DNA from: DTKD01 sp964494345
GTDB lineage: Bacteria > Armatimonadota > UBA5829
Direction: 5' to 3'
NCBI GenBank assembly: GCA_964494345.1
Contig: CAZBSI010000001.1
Span: 434,001 to 498,000 of the forward strand
Length of the DNA: 64,000 bases
Below the pieces are notes generated by a model, which worked only from the letters and a program-made list of their open reading frames with translations, was not told where the DNA came from and did no database searches. Position 1 is the first letter of the stretch. The number at the start of each line of letters is the position of its first letter. Positions 26,166-34,655 of this stretch are shown piece after piece. A program made the translations under genes and the position numbers.

Positions 26166-26936
26166 ATGCGATTAGGATGTTTGCCATATCTGAACGTGAG
26201 GCCGCTTGTCTATACGCTCGAACGCGGGGGGTTGCCTGAGGGCTGGGAGTTCGTCTATGCTCCTCCTGCGGTACTGGCCGGGATGCTGACGAAAAAGGAA
26301 ATCGCCGCCGCCCCAGTCTCCAGCTTCGCCTGTTTTATGAACCCGGATTTTGGGATATGCCCGGGGATATGTATTGCCGCGGATGGGCCGGTGAACAGCG
26401 TCTTACTTTTGAGCAAAAAGCCTGTTGAATCGATAGGCACTGTAGCACTTGATACCAGCAGCCTATCGGGGGCGAATATGCTGCGTATTATCCTCAAAGA
26501 GGCGTACGGACTTACTCCCAGGTTCGTAAGAAGCGACCCGGATCCTGTCAATATGCTAAAGTTGGCCGATGCTGCTATGGTCATAGGGGACCCGGCGATG
26601 CTCTTTCCTAAAGAGGGCCTTTGCATGCTGGATTTGGCCGAGGAGTGGAAAAAGCTCACCGGCCTGCCCGCAGTATTCGCTGTGTGGGCCGGAAAAGGTA
26701 TCGATTCGGAATTGATTGAAGTACTTCATACTGCAAAAGAAACCGGTATGACTATGCTGCCTCAGATCGCCGATACGGAATCCAAACGCCTGGGCTTGCC
26801 TTACGATGTCTGTTTCGATTATCTGTCGCGGATAATGGTCTACGATCTTGGCGACAAGGAACGACAGGGTTTCGATCTGTTTCGAGAAAAAGCAATCGCG
26901 CACGGGTTGTTGGATAGCAAGGTGATGATTAGATGA
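26166..26936 (+). CDS. mqnA: Chorismate dehydratase
   Basis: MqnA dehydrates chorismate to 3-[(1-carboxyvinyl)oxy]benzoate, the entry step of the futalosine pathway. The N-terminal RLGCLPYLNVRPLVY and the periplasmic-binding-protein-like fold pieces (AAPVSSFACF, SVLLLSKKPV, VIGDPAMLF, KLTGLPAVFAVWAGK) are typical. The length of 256 is slightly short but in range. AAGGAT lies before the ATG, and the stop overlaps the mqnC start (ATGA). Confidence 0.93.
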   Translation: MRLGCLPYLNVRPLVYTLERGGLPEGWEFVYAPPAVLAGMLTKKEIAAAPVSSFACFMNPDFGICPGICIAADGPVNSVLLLSKKPVESIGTVALDTSSLSGANMLRIILKEAYGLTPRFVRSDPDPVNMLKLADAAMVIGDPAMLFPKEGLCMLDLAEEWKKLTGLPAVFAVWAGKGIDSELIEVLHTAKETGMTMLPQIADTESKRLGLPYDVCFDYLSRIMVYDLGDKERQGFDLFREKAIAHGLLDSKVMIR

Positions 26937-28012
26937 GCGTTCGAGAAATCCTGGAATCGACCATCAACGGCGATAGAATATCCGACACCGATGCTATTCG
27001 TTTAATGCAGGAAGCCACTTTGCCCAGCCTCGCATGGGCTGCGGATCATATTTGCCAGTCCAAGCATCCTGAGGCCAGCCGTAGCTATGTGATTGATCGT
27101 AATATAAATTATACGAATATTTGCGTCTCCGGCTGCCGGTTCTGCGCATTTTACAGAGAGCCTGGCGATCCAGGCGGGTATGTCCTATCGACCGAAGAGA
27201 TTCTGCAGAAGGTCCGCGAGGCAGTTGATTTAGGGGCGATGCAGATTTTGATGCAGGGCGGGTTGCATCCGGATCTAAAAATCGAATATTTCGAGAAGCT
27301 GCTGGCCACCATCAAATCGCAATTCGATATACAGCTTCATTGCCTGTCAGCGCCAGAGATTGTACACATTGCAGAGCTTTCGGAATTATCAATTCGGGAG
27401 GCACTTTTACGCTTGCGCGATGCCGGGCTGGATTCTCTACCCGGCGGGGGCGCGGAGATATTGACGGATAACACGCGAGGGCAGGTAAGCCCGAAAAAAT
27501 GTTCCACAAATCAATGGCTTGAGGTGATGCGGACTGCGGCGGGTCTCGGTATGCGCTCGACTGCGACCATGGTTTTTGGGATGGGAGAAAGCAACATAGA
27601 GCGAATAGAGCACCTGCAGCGGATCCGCGACCTGCAGGACTATACAGGCGTATTCACCGCGTTCATCGCGTGGCCATTTCAGCCTGGCAACACGCAAATA
27701 AACCGCCCAGCCGCCGGAGCACACGAATATCTGCGCATGCTGGCAATCAGCCGTCTGTATCTGGATAATATAGATAACATTCAGGCGTCCTGGGTGACTC
27801 AAGGCCCGGCTGTCGCGCAGTTGGCCCTGCGGTTCGGTGCAAACGACGTTGGTAGCACCATGATAGAAGAGAACGTAGTCGCCGCAGCCGGAGTTTCGCA
27901 TAAAATGAGCGAAAGCGACCTGATAGCTCTGATCCATTCCGCAGGATTCGACGCAGCACAACGAACTACGCTGTATAAGATATTAAAACTACATAAAAGG
28001 AGACTTGATTGA
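26933..28012 (+). CDS. mqnC: Dehypoxanthine futalosine cyclase (radical SAM)
   Basis: MqnC cyclises dehypoxanthine futalosine. The radical SAM cysteines 64, 68 and 71 are in CVSGCRFCAFYR. LPGGGAEILTDNTRGQVSPKK and the characteristic FIAWPFQPGNTQI separate MqnC from MqnE. Its length is 359. It sits between mqnA and a nucleoside phosphorylase, overlapping both by 1-4 bases. Confidence 0.94.
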   Translation: MSVREILESTINGDRISDTDAIRLMQEATLPSLAWAADHICQSKHPEASRSYVIDRNINYTNICVSGCRFCAFYREPGDPGGYVLSTEEILQKVREAVDLGAMQILMQGGLHPDLKIEYFEKLLATIKSQFDIQLHCLSAPEIVHIAELSELSIREALLRLRDAGLDSLPGGGAEILTDNTRGQVSPKKCSTNQWLEVMRTAAGLGMRSTATMVFGMGESNIERIEHLQRIRDLQDYTGVFTAFIAWPFQPGNTQINRPAAGAHEYLRMLAISRLYLDNIDNIQASWVTQGPAVAQLALRFGANDVGSTMIEENVVAAAGVSHKMSESDLIALIHSAGFDAAQRTTLYKILKLHKRRLD

Positions 28013-28917
28013 TGGCGGGAAGGTTGGCGATAATCGGCGGTAGTCAGGGTTATCAAACGGTAGCCGGCTTGTCTGAAATCGGATGCATTAACCCTTTTAA
28101 GACCCCTTTCGGCTATTGCCCACCTATTCATAAGCTGCAAGTCGATGACCATGAGATATTTTTCCTCTCTCGCCACGGAGAGACGGGTTACACAGTGTCT
28201 GCTCCGTTCGTGAACTATCGAGCCAATATCTGGGCGTTGAAGGAACTCGGCGTATCGAAAATCGTTGCCTGGTCCGGGCCGGGAGCCATCGACACGAGTA
28301 TTGGTATCGGTGAGATATTGGTGCCGGGGGATTTAATCGACGAAACTGACGGCCGTAAGACGACTTTTTATGAGGGACTTGGAATCGGATTTATTCGACA
28401 AAATCCGGTGTTTTGTCCGCAGTTGACACACAATCTGACCGACGTTATCAAGCGTAAGTATGGCCGTTGCCGAACTGAGGATGTCTACGTATGTACCCAG
28501 GGGCCCCGGCTCGAAACGCCTGCCGAGATCAGGAAATACGCTATGTTCGGCGCTACGTTGGTGGGTATGACTCTGGTGCCGGAGGCGTTTTTGGCAAAAG
28601 AGCTCGAAATGTGCTACTGTCCGATCTGCTACGTTACCAATTACGCTGAGGGCGTAGTGGAGCGCAAATACAAAGAAGGAGAACTGTTCGAGGGGCTGCT
28701 TGCCGATGAAGAGAAGACCGCCGTGGAAAACGCGGTAAAGGTTCTACCTTCGCTTGCAATTGAAGCGCTCCTGGCAGATAAGAAAACGGATTGCAACTGT
28801 GGTGTCTCGATGAAAAGATACAGGCTGCGCGGGGATATCGACGACGATTGGCATTCGTGGATTAACAAACCCGGGAAATCCCGTTGCCCGGAAGGTGAAA
28901 GCCACCTCAGGGACTAA
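28012..28917 (+). CDS. MTAP/PNP-family nucleoside phosphorylase inside the menaquinone operon
   Basis: This 301-residue protein belongs to the MTAP/PNP trimeric phosphorylases: GGSQG near residue 10 and SRHGE (Arg54-His55) for phosphate, VNYRANIWAL, CTQGPRLETPAEIR, and GMTLVPEA around Met186. The base-recognition segment reads CYVTNYAEG. The key position (Asn210) is Asn, as in 6-oxopurine enzymes, where adenine-specific MTAP has Asp. The ATG overlaps the mqnC stop, with AAAGGAGA eight bases upstream. A Cys-rich C-terminal tail (from about 262) is extra. It probably releases the purine base from futalosine-type intermediates in place of a hydrolase; that role is inferred. Confidence 0.82.
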   Translation: MAGRLAIIGGSQGYQTVAGLSEIGCINPFKTPFGYCPPIHKLQVDDHEIFFLSRHGETGYTVSAPFVNYRANIWALKELGVSKIVAWSGPGAIDTSIGIGEILVPGDLIDETDGRKTTFYEGLGIGFIRQNPVFCPQLTHNLTDVIKRKYGRCRTEDVYVCTQGPRLETPAEIRKYAMFGATLVGMTLVPEAFLAKELEMCYCPICYVTNYAEGVVERKYKEGELFEGLLADEEKTAVENAVKVLPSLAIEALLADKKTDCNCGVSMKRYRLRGDIDDDWHSWINKPGKSRCPEGESHLRD

Positions 28918-28947
28918 TTAACAGCAAACAACGGTGAATATATCTAT

Positions 28948-29727
28948 ATGAATATACTGGTTACAAACGACGATGGTGTTTTTGCGGATGGCTTGCTGGC
29001 GTTAAAGACAGCTTTGGATAAAGTGGCCAACGTGTTTGTGGTGGCTCCGGACAGGCCGAGAAGCGCGTGCGGGCACTCGATAACCCTGCATAAGCCTCTG
29101 CGAGCGGAAAAAGTAGTCCTCGAAGATGGCAGCCCTGCTTATGCTTCCAATGGAACCCCTTCTGACTGCGTCACCCTGGCGATATTGGGCGCGTTGACAG
29201 ATCCGATTGACCTGGTGGTGTCGGGGATAAATCACGGGCCGAACTTAGGCTGGGACCTGACATATTCCGGCACGGTTTCTGCCGCCATGGAAGGCGCCAT
29301 TCTTGGAATTACTTCTTTCGCGATTTCGGTGACAAACATCCAATCTAAAGTCGACTATACTGCGGCCGCCGATTTCGCCGTTGACCTGGCCAGACTCCTC
29401 GAAGGCCACAAACTTCCAGACAGCACACTGTTGAATGTAAATGTGCCGGATATTCCCGCGTCTGAGATATTAGGAGTAAAAGTTACCCGACAGGGCAAAC
29501 GGCGTTATGTTGGTCAACTTGAGCGGCGAACCGACCCTATGGGGAGAGATTATTATTGGCTCGGCGGGGACCTGCCTGAAGATGAGCTCGAGGAAGGAAC
29601 CGACGTCAAGGCCGTGGCAGATGGCCATATCTCGATAACGCCTGTGCATCTGGATCTGACTGATGAGTATTCTATACCGACCATTAAGGGTTGGGGTGTA
29701 GAACAAATTGAACTGAGAGGAAAGTGA
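28948..29727 (+). CDS. surE: 5'/3'-nucleotidase SurE
   Basis: SurE is a divalent-metal nucleotidase acting on nucleoside monophosphates. The metal-binding ILVTNDDGV (Asp8-Asp9), VVAPDRPRSACGHSIT, SNGTPSDCV and VSGINHGPNLGWDLTYSGTVSAAMEG (in pieces) are all conserved. Its length is 259. It begins 30 bp after the phosphorylase gene and may be the last member of the menaquinone operon, although surE has no known role in that pathway. Confidence 0.93.
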   Translation: MNILVTNDDGVFADGLLALKTALDKVANVFVVAPDRPRSACGHSITLHKPLRAEKVVLEDGSPAYASNGTPSDCVTLAILGALTDPIDLVVSGINHGPNLGWDLTYSGTVSAAMEGAILGITSFAISVTNIQSKVDYTAAADFAVDLARLLEGHKLPDSTLLNVNVPDIPASEILGVKVTRQGKRRYVGQLERRTDPMGRDYYWLGGDLPEDELEEGTDVKAVADGHISITPVHLDLTDEYSIPTIKGWGVEQIELRGK

Positions 29728-29782
29728 GGGAGGAATTGTGCGGCGAATCGTTAAGTCAGATAGTGGTGGCGTCGCATAATGA

Positions 29783-31039
29783 ATGAGCAAGCAGGAGGCG
29801 CGTTTCCGCATGAGGCCAGGCAATCATTGGAAAGGTGAAGCGGCCAATCCTTTTGTTGCTGCACTCGTCGGCGCATTGATTGCGCTCGTCGTTGGATATC
29901 TACTGAGCTACATTTTCAGTCTGATGGGACTGGGAGTGCTCATAGGTGACAATTCCTGGAACTTCAAAGAGACACTGTCTTTGGCTGGGTTGAACTACTA
30001 TGCTGCCCAGCATATCCCCATAAAGGGCTTCGTCCCCAATGAAGCTGCTGCCTGGATTACGCTTCCTATCACTGTTTGGGGGATAATCCCCGCTGTCGCG
30101 CTTATGATAGGTGGCTTTGTGGCTGGTCGTATGCGTGATGCTGCAGGGCGATGGGCTATTATCGGATCAGCGATTGGCGCAGGAGTCCTTCACACGCTCG
30201 CACTCTTAGCCTGCGCTCCGTTTGTATCCGCTGAGTTTGTCTCTACTGCAGTGCCTGCTATACAAGGTTTTGAACTTTCCCCGCCCGATCTGCCTTATAG
30301 GCCTGTAGAGGGAGGCGTTCTGTTATACGCTTCGATTTTTGGCGTAGTGTTCTCGTATCTGGGGGGACTGGCTGCAGTTCGGTTAAGGGAAAGAACAGAC
30401 GCTGCTCCTGGCAAATGGTGGGCGTGTGCTAAAGCGGTTGTGGCAGTTGGATTGGTCATTCAGTTGCTTATAGTGGCCGGGGTGTGGGTTTGGTTTGTGA
30501 AGTCAGATATTGGAGATGAGGACATCAGCGCTCAACCAAAACTGATACAGGCGCTGCCTATGGCAGCGGGACTGGGATATTCGCTTATCTATTCGGCTAA
30601 ACTATACGCGGCTGCAGTGCCGGTAAACATCCCAATCGCAGCATATAAAACGGATCTGCAAATATTCCGCGGCGCTAATACAACTCAGGGAACCAAGACG
30701 ACACATAAGCCGCCTATAAAGTATGCCTGGGTGGTGGGTTTGATCGCTGCAGTTGCTTCTATGGCGACAGGCTGGATGGCGGTAAGGATGGGATCGCGCG
30801 ATGGATCATTGCCGACTGCGTTTAGGATTACCGCCTTACAATTTATATATCTCGCTTTAATAATCCTTATGAGCGGAATGAATTGGGGAATTGTCGGACA
30901 ATCCAGCGTAATTGTGCAACCGGCGTTCGATTTATCTATGTGGATAATGGCAGCCGGGGTACTGATATTCTCATTAGTCGGCGCATATTGGACAAATCGG
31001 CGTTTTGCCGGACGTCTTAGTGGTTTTCCGCCAGTGTAG
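29783..31039 (+). CDS. Polytopic membrane protein of unknown function
   Basis: I do not recognise this 418-residue protein. It has about eight to nine predicted TM helices (for example 23-47, 92-113, 127-150, 183-203, 220-242, 317-336, 347-366, 383-402) and a short cytosolic N-terminus rich in Lys and Arg. No transporter or enzyme motif stands out. The ATG at 29783 follows an out-of-frame ATG by four bases. A zincin gene begins six bases after its stop, so the two may be expressed together. Confidence 0.65.
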   Translation: MSKQEARFRMRPGNHWKGEAANPFVAALVGALIALVVGYLLSYIFSLMGLGVLIGDNSWNFKETLSLAGLNYYAAQHIPIKGFVPNEAAAWITLPITVWGIIPAVALMIGGFVAGRMRDAAGRWAIIGSAIGAGVLHTLALLACAPFVSAEFVSTAVPAIQGFELSPPDLPYRPVEGGVLLYASIFGVVFSYLGGLAAVRLRERTDAAPGKWWACAKAVVAVGLVIQLLIVAGVWVWFVKSDIGDEDISAQPKLIQALPMAAGLGYSLIYSAKLYAAAVPVNIPIAAYKTDLQIFRGANTTQGTKTTHKPPIKYAWVVGLIAAVASMATGWMAVRMGSRDGSLPTAFRITALQFIYLALIILMSGMNWGIVGQSSVIVQPAFDLSMWIMAAGVLIFSLVGAYWTNRRFAGRLSGFPPV

Positions 31040-31044
31040 TAAAT

Positions 31045-31494
31045 ATGATTGTTGAAAATTCGACCAGATATAATGTAGCTGCCGCGCTTAAAGAGGCGGT
31101 ATGCGAATATCCAACAGACGGAGTTACCGTTCAATTAAAATACTGTCCCGAAGGATCCGGCAGATTCATCTCCGGAACTTATTATCGTCAGGCTCGAGGT
31201 TTTGAGGATGGAAAGCTGATCCGATTGCGTATTAATAAGCATAATCGATATCCGTTGAAAGTCCAATTCAAAACTTCGGATTATTATAAAACTCGCGATA
31301 AATACGGCGAACAGCGAGTCTATCAGCGATTGAAGACTGTGAGTTTCGACAACGCCGAGGATCTGATTTTGGGAATCTTTTTGCATGAGTTTTCTCATTA
31401 TCTGGATCATATCCAGGGACTTAACGGCCGATACAAACAGACCAAAGCCGATAAGTTCGCGCTCGCCATATTACAAAAACTGCAAGTCATTTAG
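31045..31494 (+). CDS. Small HExxH zincin-like protein
   Basis: This 149-residue protein carries HEFSHYLDH at 114-122, a HExxH zinc-protease motif inside the C-terminal half. The downstream KADKFAL (Asp136) occupies the place where small gluzincins and SprT/Wss1-type proteases usually have ExxADxFA. The third ligand may therefore be altered. No signal peptide or TM is seen, so it acts in the cytosol. It is tightly linked to the membrane protein upstream. A toxin-like or DNA-protein-crosslink protease is possible; the family is not certain. Confidence 0.65.
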   Translation: MIVENSTRYNVAAALKEAVCEYPTDGVTVQLKYCPEGSGRFISGTYYRQARGFEDGKLIRLRINKHNRYPLKVQFKTSDYYKTRDKYGEQRVYQRLKTVSFDNAEDLILGIFLHEFSHYLDHIQGLNGRYKQTKADKFALAILQKLQVI

Positions 31495-31506
31495 GGGGAC
31501 TGAACA

Positions 31507-33627
31507 TTGTTAAAACGTAGTACATTATGGTCTGTGGTGCTTATGCTGATGTTGTTTATCTGTGCAGTAGCAGTGCCTGCATGGGCGGCTATCGGTAACT
31601 TCAGCTTCGCTCACACAAGTGACGACCATACCACACAATCTAAAACTGAAGAGACAATAGCGGAGTTCGAGAACCCGCAGCCGATACTTTTGGAACCTTA
31701 CAAGACAATCGCTCTTCCTTTATCATTTGTCATCGACACTGGAGACGCAACAGAATTTGGAGGAGCGGACTTATTTGCAAAGTTTTTGGGTTATTATAAA
31801 AACGTCAAGATTCCACTGTACCTTTCGATTGGAAACCACGACGGTACCTGGCGTTCACTTACTTATGAGGTGACTCAGAGACACGGCTGGCCGTATTATT
31901 CGTTTGATAAAAACGGATGTCATTTCGTTATATTGCATTCTTCCGGGTTCCAGCACCCTCTGCCGGCTTTTGGGGCGGATCAGATGAACTGGGTTAAAAA
32001 AGACCTTGAGAAGGTGGGTAAGGACACGCCTGTTTTCGTAGCTCTGCATCACCCGTTGAACACTTCGGAGTTCGCCAGTCGGTTTGACGTTGATAGGCTG
32101 CTTGATATATTGCGGCCTTATAATATCATCGCCATAATGTATGGCCACGGGCACGGCGCTAACTGTGGCAAGTATGAGAACTTCGATATCGTGCAAGGCG
32201 GTTCGACCTACGGGCCTGGGCCGGCGGGATATCAGGTCTACTCAATATTGGACGGCACCCTTCGCATAGCCTATAAGGATCAGGGCCCGGAGGCTAAGGC
32301 GACCAAAAAAATGCTGGAAAAATCGCTTGCGCCACCCGCGAAACGATACCCTGCTATCAACATCGCCACTCCCAAAGAAGGTGCGACATATTCTGCCCAA
32401 GTCCCTGTAAAAGTCTGGATAGCTGCAGGCAAAGGCGAGATCAAATCCGCTGTGGCGAGAATTGACGGAGCTAAGGAGACCTCTGCTCTGGAAGTAAAAG
32501 CCGGTGGCAGTTTTGAGCGCTTATTGGCTGCAAAGGATCTCTCCCCGGGCGCACACAGCCTGAAGATTACTTTTACGGGAACGGATGGCCAGGAATATCA
32601 CAAGTCTACGTTCTTCTATATCGACTCTACAAGACCGAGGGTCCTTTGGCGAGTGCAGACGGGCACTGCCAGCAAAACCACACCGACGATTGGAGCCGAC
32701 GGCACCGTCTATATTGGCGGCTATGACGGAACCGTGCGCGCATATACCGCACCCGGTAAATCTAAATGGGTATTCCCGACAAAAGGTATGATTTGCGGGC
32801 AGATTCTCGCACAGGGCGATAAGGTCTATGTAGGTAGCGAGGATACTTACCTTTATTGCCTGAATGCAGCAAACGGTAAAGAAGTCTGGAAGTTCCAGGC
32901 AGAGGAACCAATTTATGCTTCGCCGGTTTCTGACGGTAAATCTGTTTATTTTGCTTGCGGAACCGGCGCTTTCTACAGCGTAGACGTTGCGACAGGCAAA
33001 CAAAATTGGAAGAACTCGGAAGCCAAATATAATATAGAGATCAAGCCGTTCCTGCACGATGGCAAGGTATATTATGGTGCGTGGGATACGTTTATCTACT
33101 GCTTGAACACGTCTGATGGAAAGCTGGTCTGGAAGCAAGTCGGACACGGCAGTTCTTATGGCGGCGCGGCCAGATATTATAGTCCGGCAGACTGTGGCCC
33201 GGTGGTTTGCAACAACGTATTATTCACACCAGACCGCAAATACGATTGTGCCCTTTCGAATACCCAAACCGGTGAGACAATTTCCGATCTCAAGGGAATT
33301 GCGGGCGTGGGGCTGTCGGAGGACGGCAAGTCGGTATATTTGCGCTGCACCACCAGCGAGTTGAAAAAAGTCGACTCTACGGGTAAGACCATCTGGTCGG
33401 TTGAGGTGCCTGCCGGTATGGTTCCGACAGCGCCGACTGAGTGCAATGGTATTGTTTATATATGTGGTAACAGAGGTACTTTAAGTGCTGTGTCGGCCTC
33501 AGACGGAAAAGTTCTGTGGCAATATGACACTACTCCGTCACTTTCCGTGCTGGCTGGCGTCGGAGCCAGTGGTATGACGGCTTATGTTGTGGGTTTGGAC
33601 GGAAGCCTTACTGCTTTGGCTCCGTAG
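31507..33627 (+). CDS. Secreted metallophosphoesterase fused to a PQQ-type beta-propeller
   Basis: A signal peptide (residues 1-28) is followed by a calcineurin-like phosphoesterase domain with TSDDH (38-41), DTGD (77-80), GNHD (109-112), ALHHP near 180 and GHGHG near 210. An Ig-like segment (about 280-380) leads to a C-terminal PQQ-like propeller with repeats such as VYIGGYDGTVRAY, VYVGSEDTYLYCLNAANGKEVW, VYFACGTGAFYSVDVATGKQNW and VYICGNRGTLSAVSASDGKVLW. TTG is the start, eight bases after AGGGGG. An extracytoplasmic phosphoesterase is likely; the propeller probably binds a partner or substrate. Confidence 0.85.
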   Translation: MLKRSTLWSVVLMLMLFICAVAVPAWAAIGNFSFAHTSDDHTTQSKTEETIAEFENPQPILLEPYKTIALPLSFVIDTGDATEFGGADLFAKFLGYYKNVKIPLYLSIGNHDGTWRSLTYEVTQRHGWPYYSFDKNGCHFVILHSSGFQHPLPAFGADQMNWVKKDLEKVGKDTPVFVALHHPLNTSEFASRFDVDRLLDILRPYNIIAIMYGHGHGANCGKYENFDIVQGGSTYGPGPAGYQVYSILDGTLRIAYKDQGPEAKATKKMLEKSLAPPAKRYPAINIATPKEGATYSAQVPVKVWIAAGKGEIKSAVARIDGAKETSALEVKAGGSFERLLAAKDLSPGAHSLKITFTGTDGQEYHKSTFFYIDSTRPRVLWRVQTGTASKTTPTIGADGTVYIGGYDGTVRAYTAPGKSKWVFPTKGMICGQILAQGDKVYVGSEDTYLYCLNAANGKEVWKFQAEEPIYASPVSDGKSVYFACGTGAFYSVDVATGKQNWKNSEAKYNIEIKPFLHDGKVYYGAWDTFIYCLNTSDGKLVWKQVGHGSSYGGAARYYSPADCGPVVCNNVLFTPDRKYDCALSNTQTGETISDLKGIAGVGLSEDGKSVYLRCTTSELKKVDSTGKTIWSVEVPAGMVPTAPTECNGIVYICGNRGTLSAVSASDGKVLWQYDTTPSLSVLAGVGASGMTAYVVGLDGSLTALAP

Positions 33628-33719
33628 TGTTGATTGATGGCAATGGTTTGTCTGTTCATTGCGAATTTAGTCTGATGTAGTATTCGACTGGTAAAATCTT
33701 AATCAGACGGAGGTGCGGG

Positions 33720-33926
33720 ATGACCTACTGCCGAGGTGACGAGATAGAAGTCGTCATTGCGCGCGACGGATTGGCTGACGGCGCGGGGATCGGATATCTG
33801 CCTGATGACACGATGGTTGTGATTGTCGGCGGCGCAGGTAGAGTGGGGGAATCCATACAGGCTACGATAGTGAACATGGAGAAAACGCCCCTTGGGTGCT
33901 CCTTCGTAGCCAACGCCAGAGCATAA
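33720..33926 (+). CDS. Stand-alone TRAM-domain protein
   Basis: The 68-residue protein is essentially one TRAM fold: GDEIEVVIARDGLADGAGIGYLPDDTMVVIVGGAGRVGESIQATIV, matching the C-terminal TRAM of PIN-TRAM (YacL-like) proteins. TRAM domains bind RNA. GGAGGTG lies before the ATG. It ends right at a bidirectional terminator facing the trkA pair. It may be an RNA chaperone-like protein, as described for archaeal TRAM proteins, but here that is inference. Confidence 0.75.
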   Translation: MTYCRGDEIEVVIARDGLADGAGIGYLPDDTMVVIVGGAGRVGESIQATIVNMEKTPLGCSFVANARA

Positions 33927-33956
33927 AAAACGGCCCGCTCGGTAATCCGGGCGGGC
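33925..33956. terminator. Bidirectional terminator between the TRAM gene and trkA-like gene
   Basis: GCCCGCTCGG-TAAT-CCGGGCGGGC forms a ten-pair stem (33933-33956). A six-A run on its left gives a T-tract on the minus strand, terminating the TrkA pair; the right side offers only a weak T-run for the plus strand. Confidence 0.8.
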
Positions 33957-33983
33957 TGCTTTCAAAGATTAGCGCGTGTTCAA

Positions 33984-34655
33984 TTATTCGAACACAGCGC
34001 GAAGGTCCTTTTCGTACTCCGACTTGATGATCGCGATCACGCTGTCGCCTTCGCGAAGCTTCGTATCGGAGCGCGGAATGATGGCATATTCGTCTCGAAT
34101 TATTGAGATGATCAGTGTCTTCTGGGGCAGTTCGACGTCTTTAATCAACATCCCCAAAACGTTAGACGAGGCGGTAATAGTTGCTTCGACCACCTCAATA
34201 TCCCCGCGCTTCAAAGCGGCAAGAGGGATAACCTGGCCTGTTTCGATCTGTTGTTCGAGCAGGTTGAAGATTATCCGTGTGCTGCTCAGGGTCTGGTCTA
34301 TGCCGAGCTCTTTGAATAGTCCCTCATTTTTGGGGTCGTTGACTCGAGCTATAGTACGTGGCACACCAAACTTGCGTTTCGCCATCTGGCAGACCACAAG
34401 GTTATCCTCGTCGTCTCCGGTGACTGCAACCACCACATTAGCTCGCCCCATACCGACCTCAGACATTGTCCGAATCTCGCAGCCATCTCCATGAACGATC
34501 AGCTCACCCAGTGAATCTCTAAACGAATCCACGGTCTTGCGGTCTTTTTCTAGTAATAAAACTTCGTGACCTTCCTGAATAAGAGTCTTCGCAAGGTGAT
34601 ATCCGACCTTGCCGGCCCCAACTACTATCACATACATTGGGCTTTTTTTACTCAT
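33984..34655 (-). CDS. TrkA-type NAD-binding K+ channel regulator (RCK-N plus RCK-C)
   Basis: TrkA/KtrA proteins gate potassium transporters in response to nucleotides. Rossmann motif VIVVGAGKVGYHLA, acidic residue at the end of strand 2 (LLLEKD), GDGCE, and a C-terminal RCK-C (TrkA_C) domain of about residues 130-223 (LAALKRGDIEVVEATI... LREGDSVIAII). The ATG at 34655 overlaps the end of the upstream TrkA_N gene by 8 bp with GAGG upstream. No membrane subunit (TrkH/KtrB) is in the window. Confidence 0.88.
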   Translation of the reverse strand: MSKKSPMYVIVVGAGKVGYHLAKTLIQEGHEVLLLEKDRKTVDSFRDSLGELIVHGDGCEIRTMSEVGMGRANVVVAVTGDDEDNLVVCQMAKRKFGVPRTIARVNDPKNEGLFKELGIDQTLSSTRIIFNLLEQQIETGQVIPLAALKRGDIEVVEATITASSNVLGMLIKDVELPQKTLIISIIRDEYAIIPRSDTKLREGDSVIAIIKSEYEKDLRAVFE

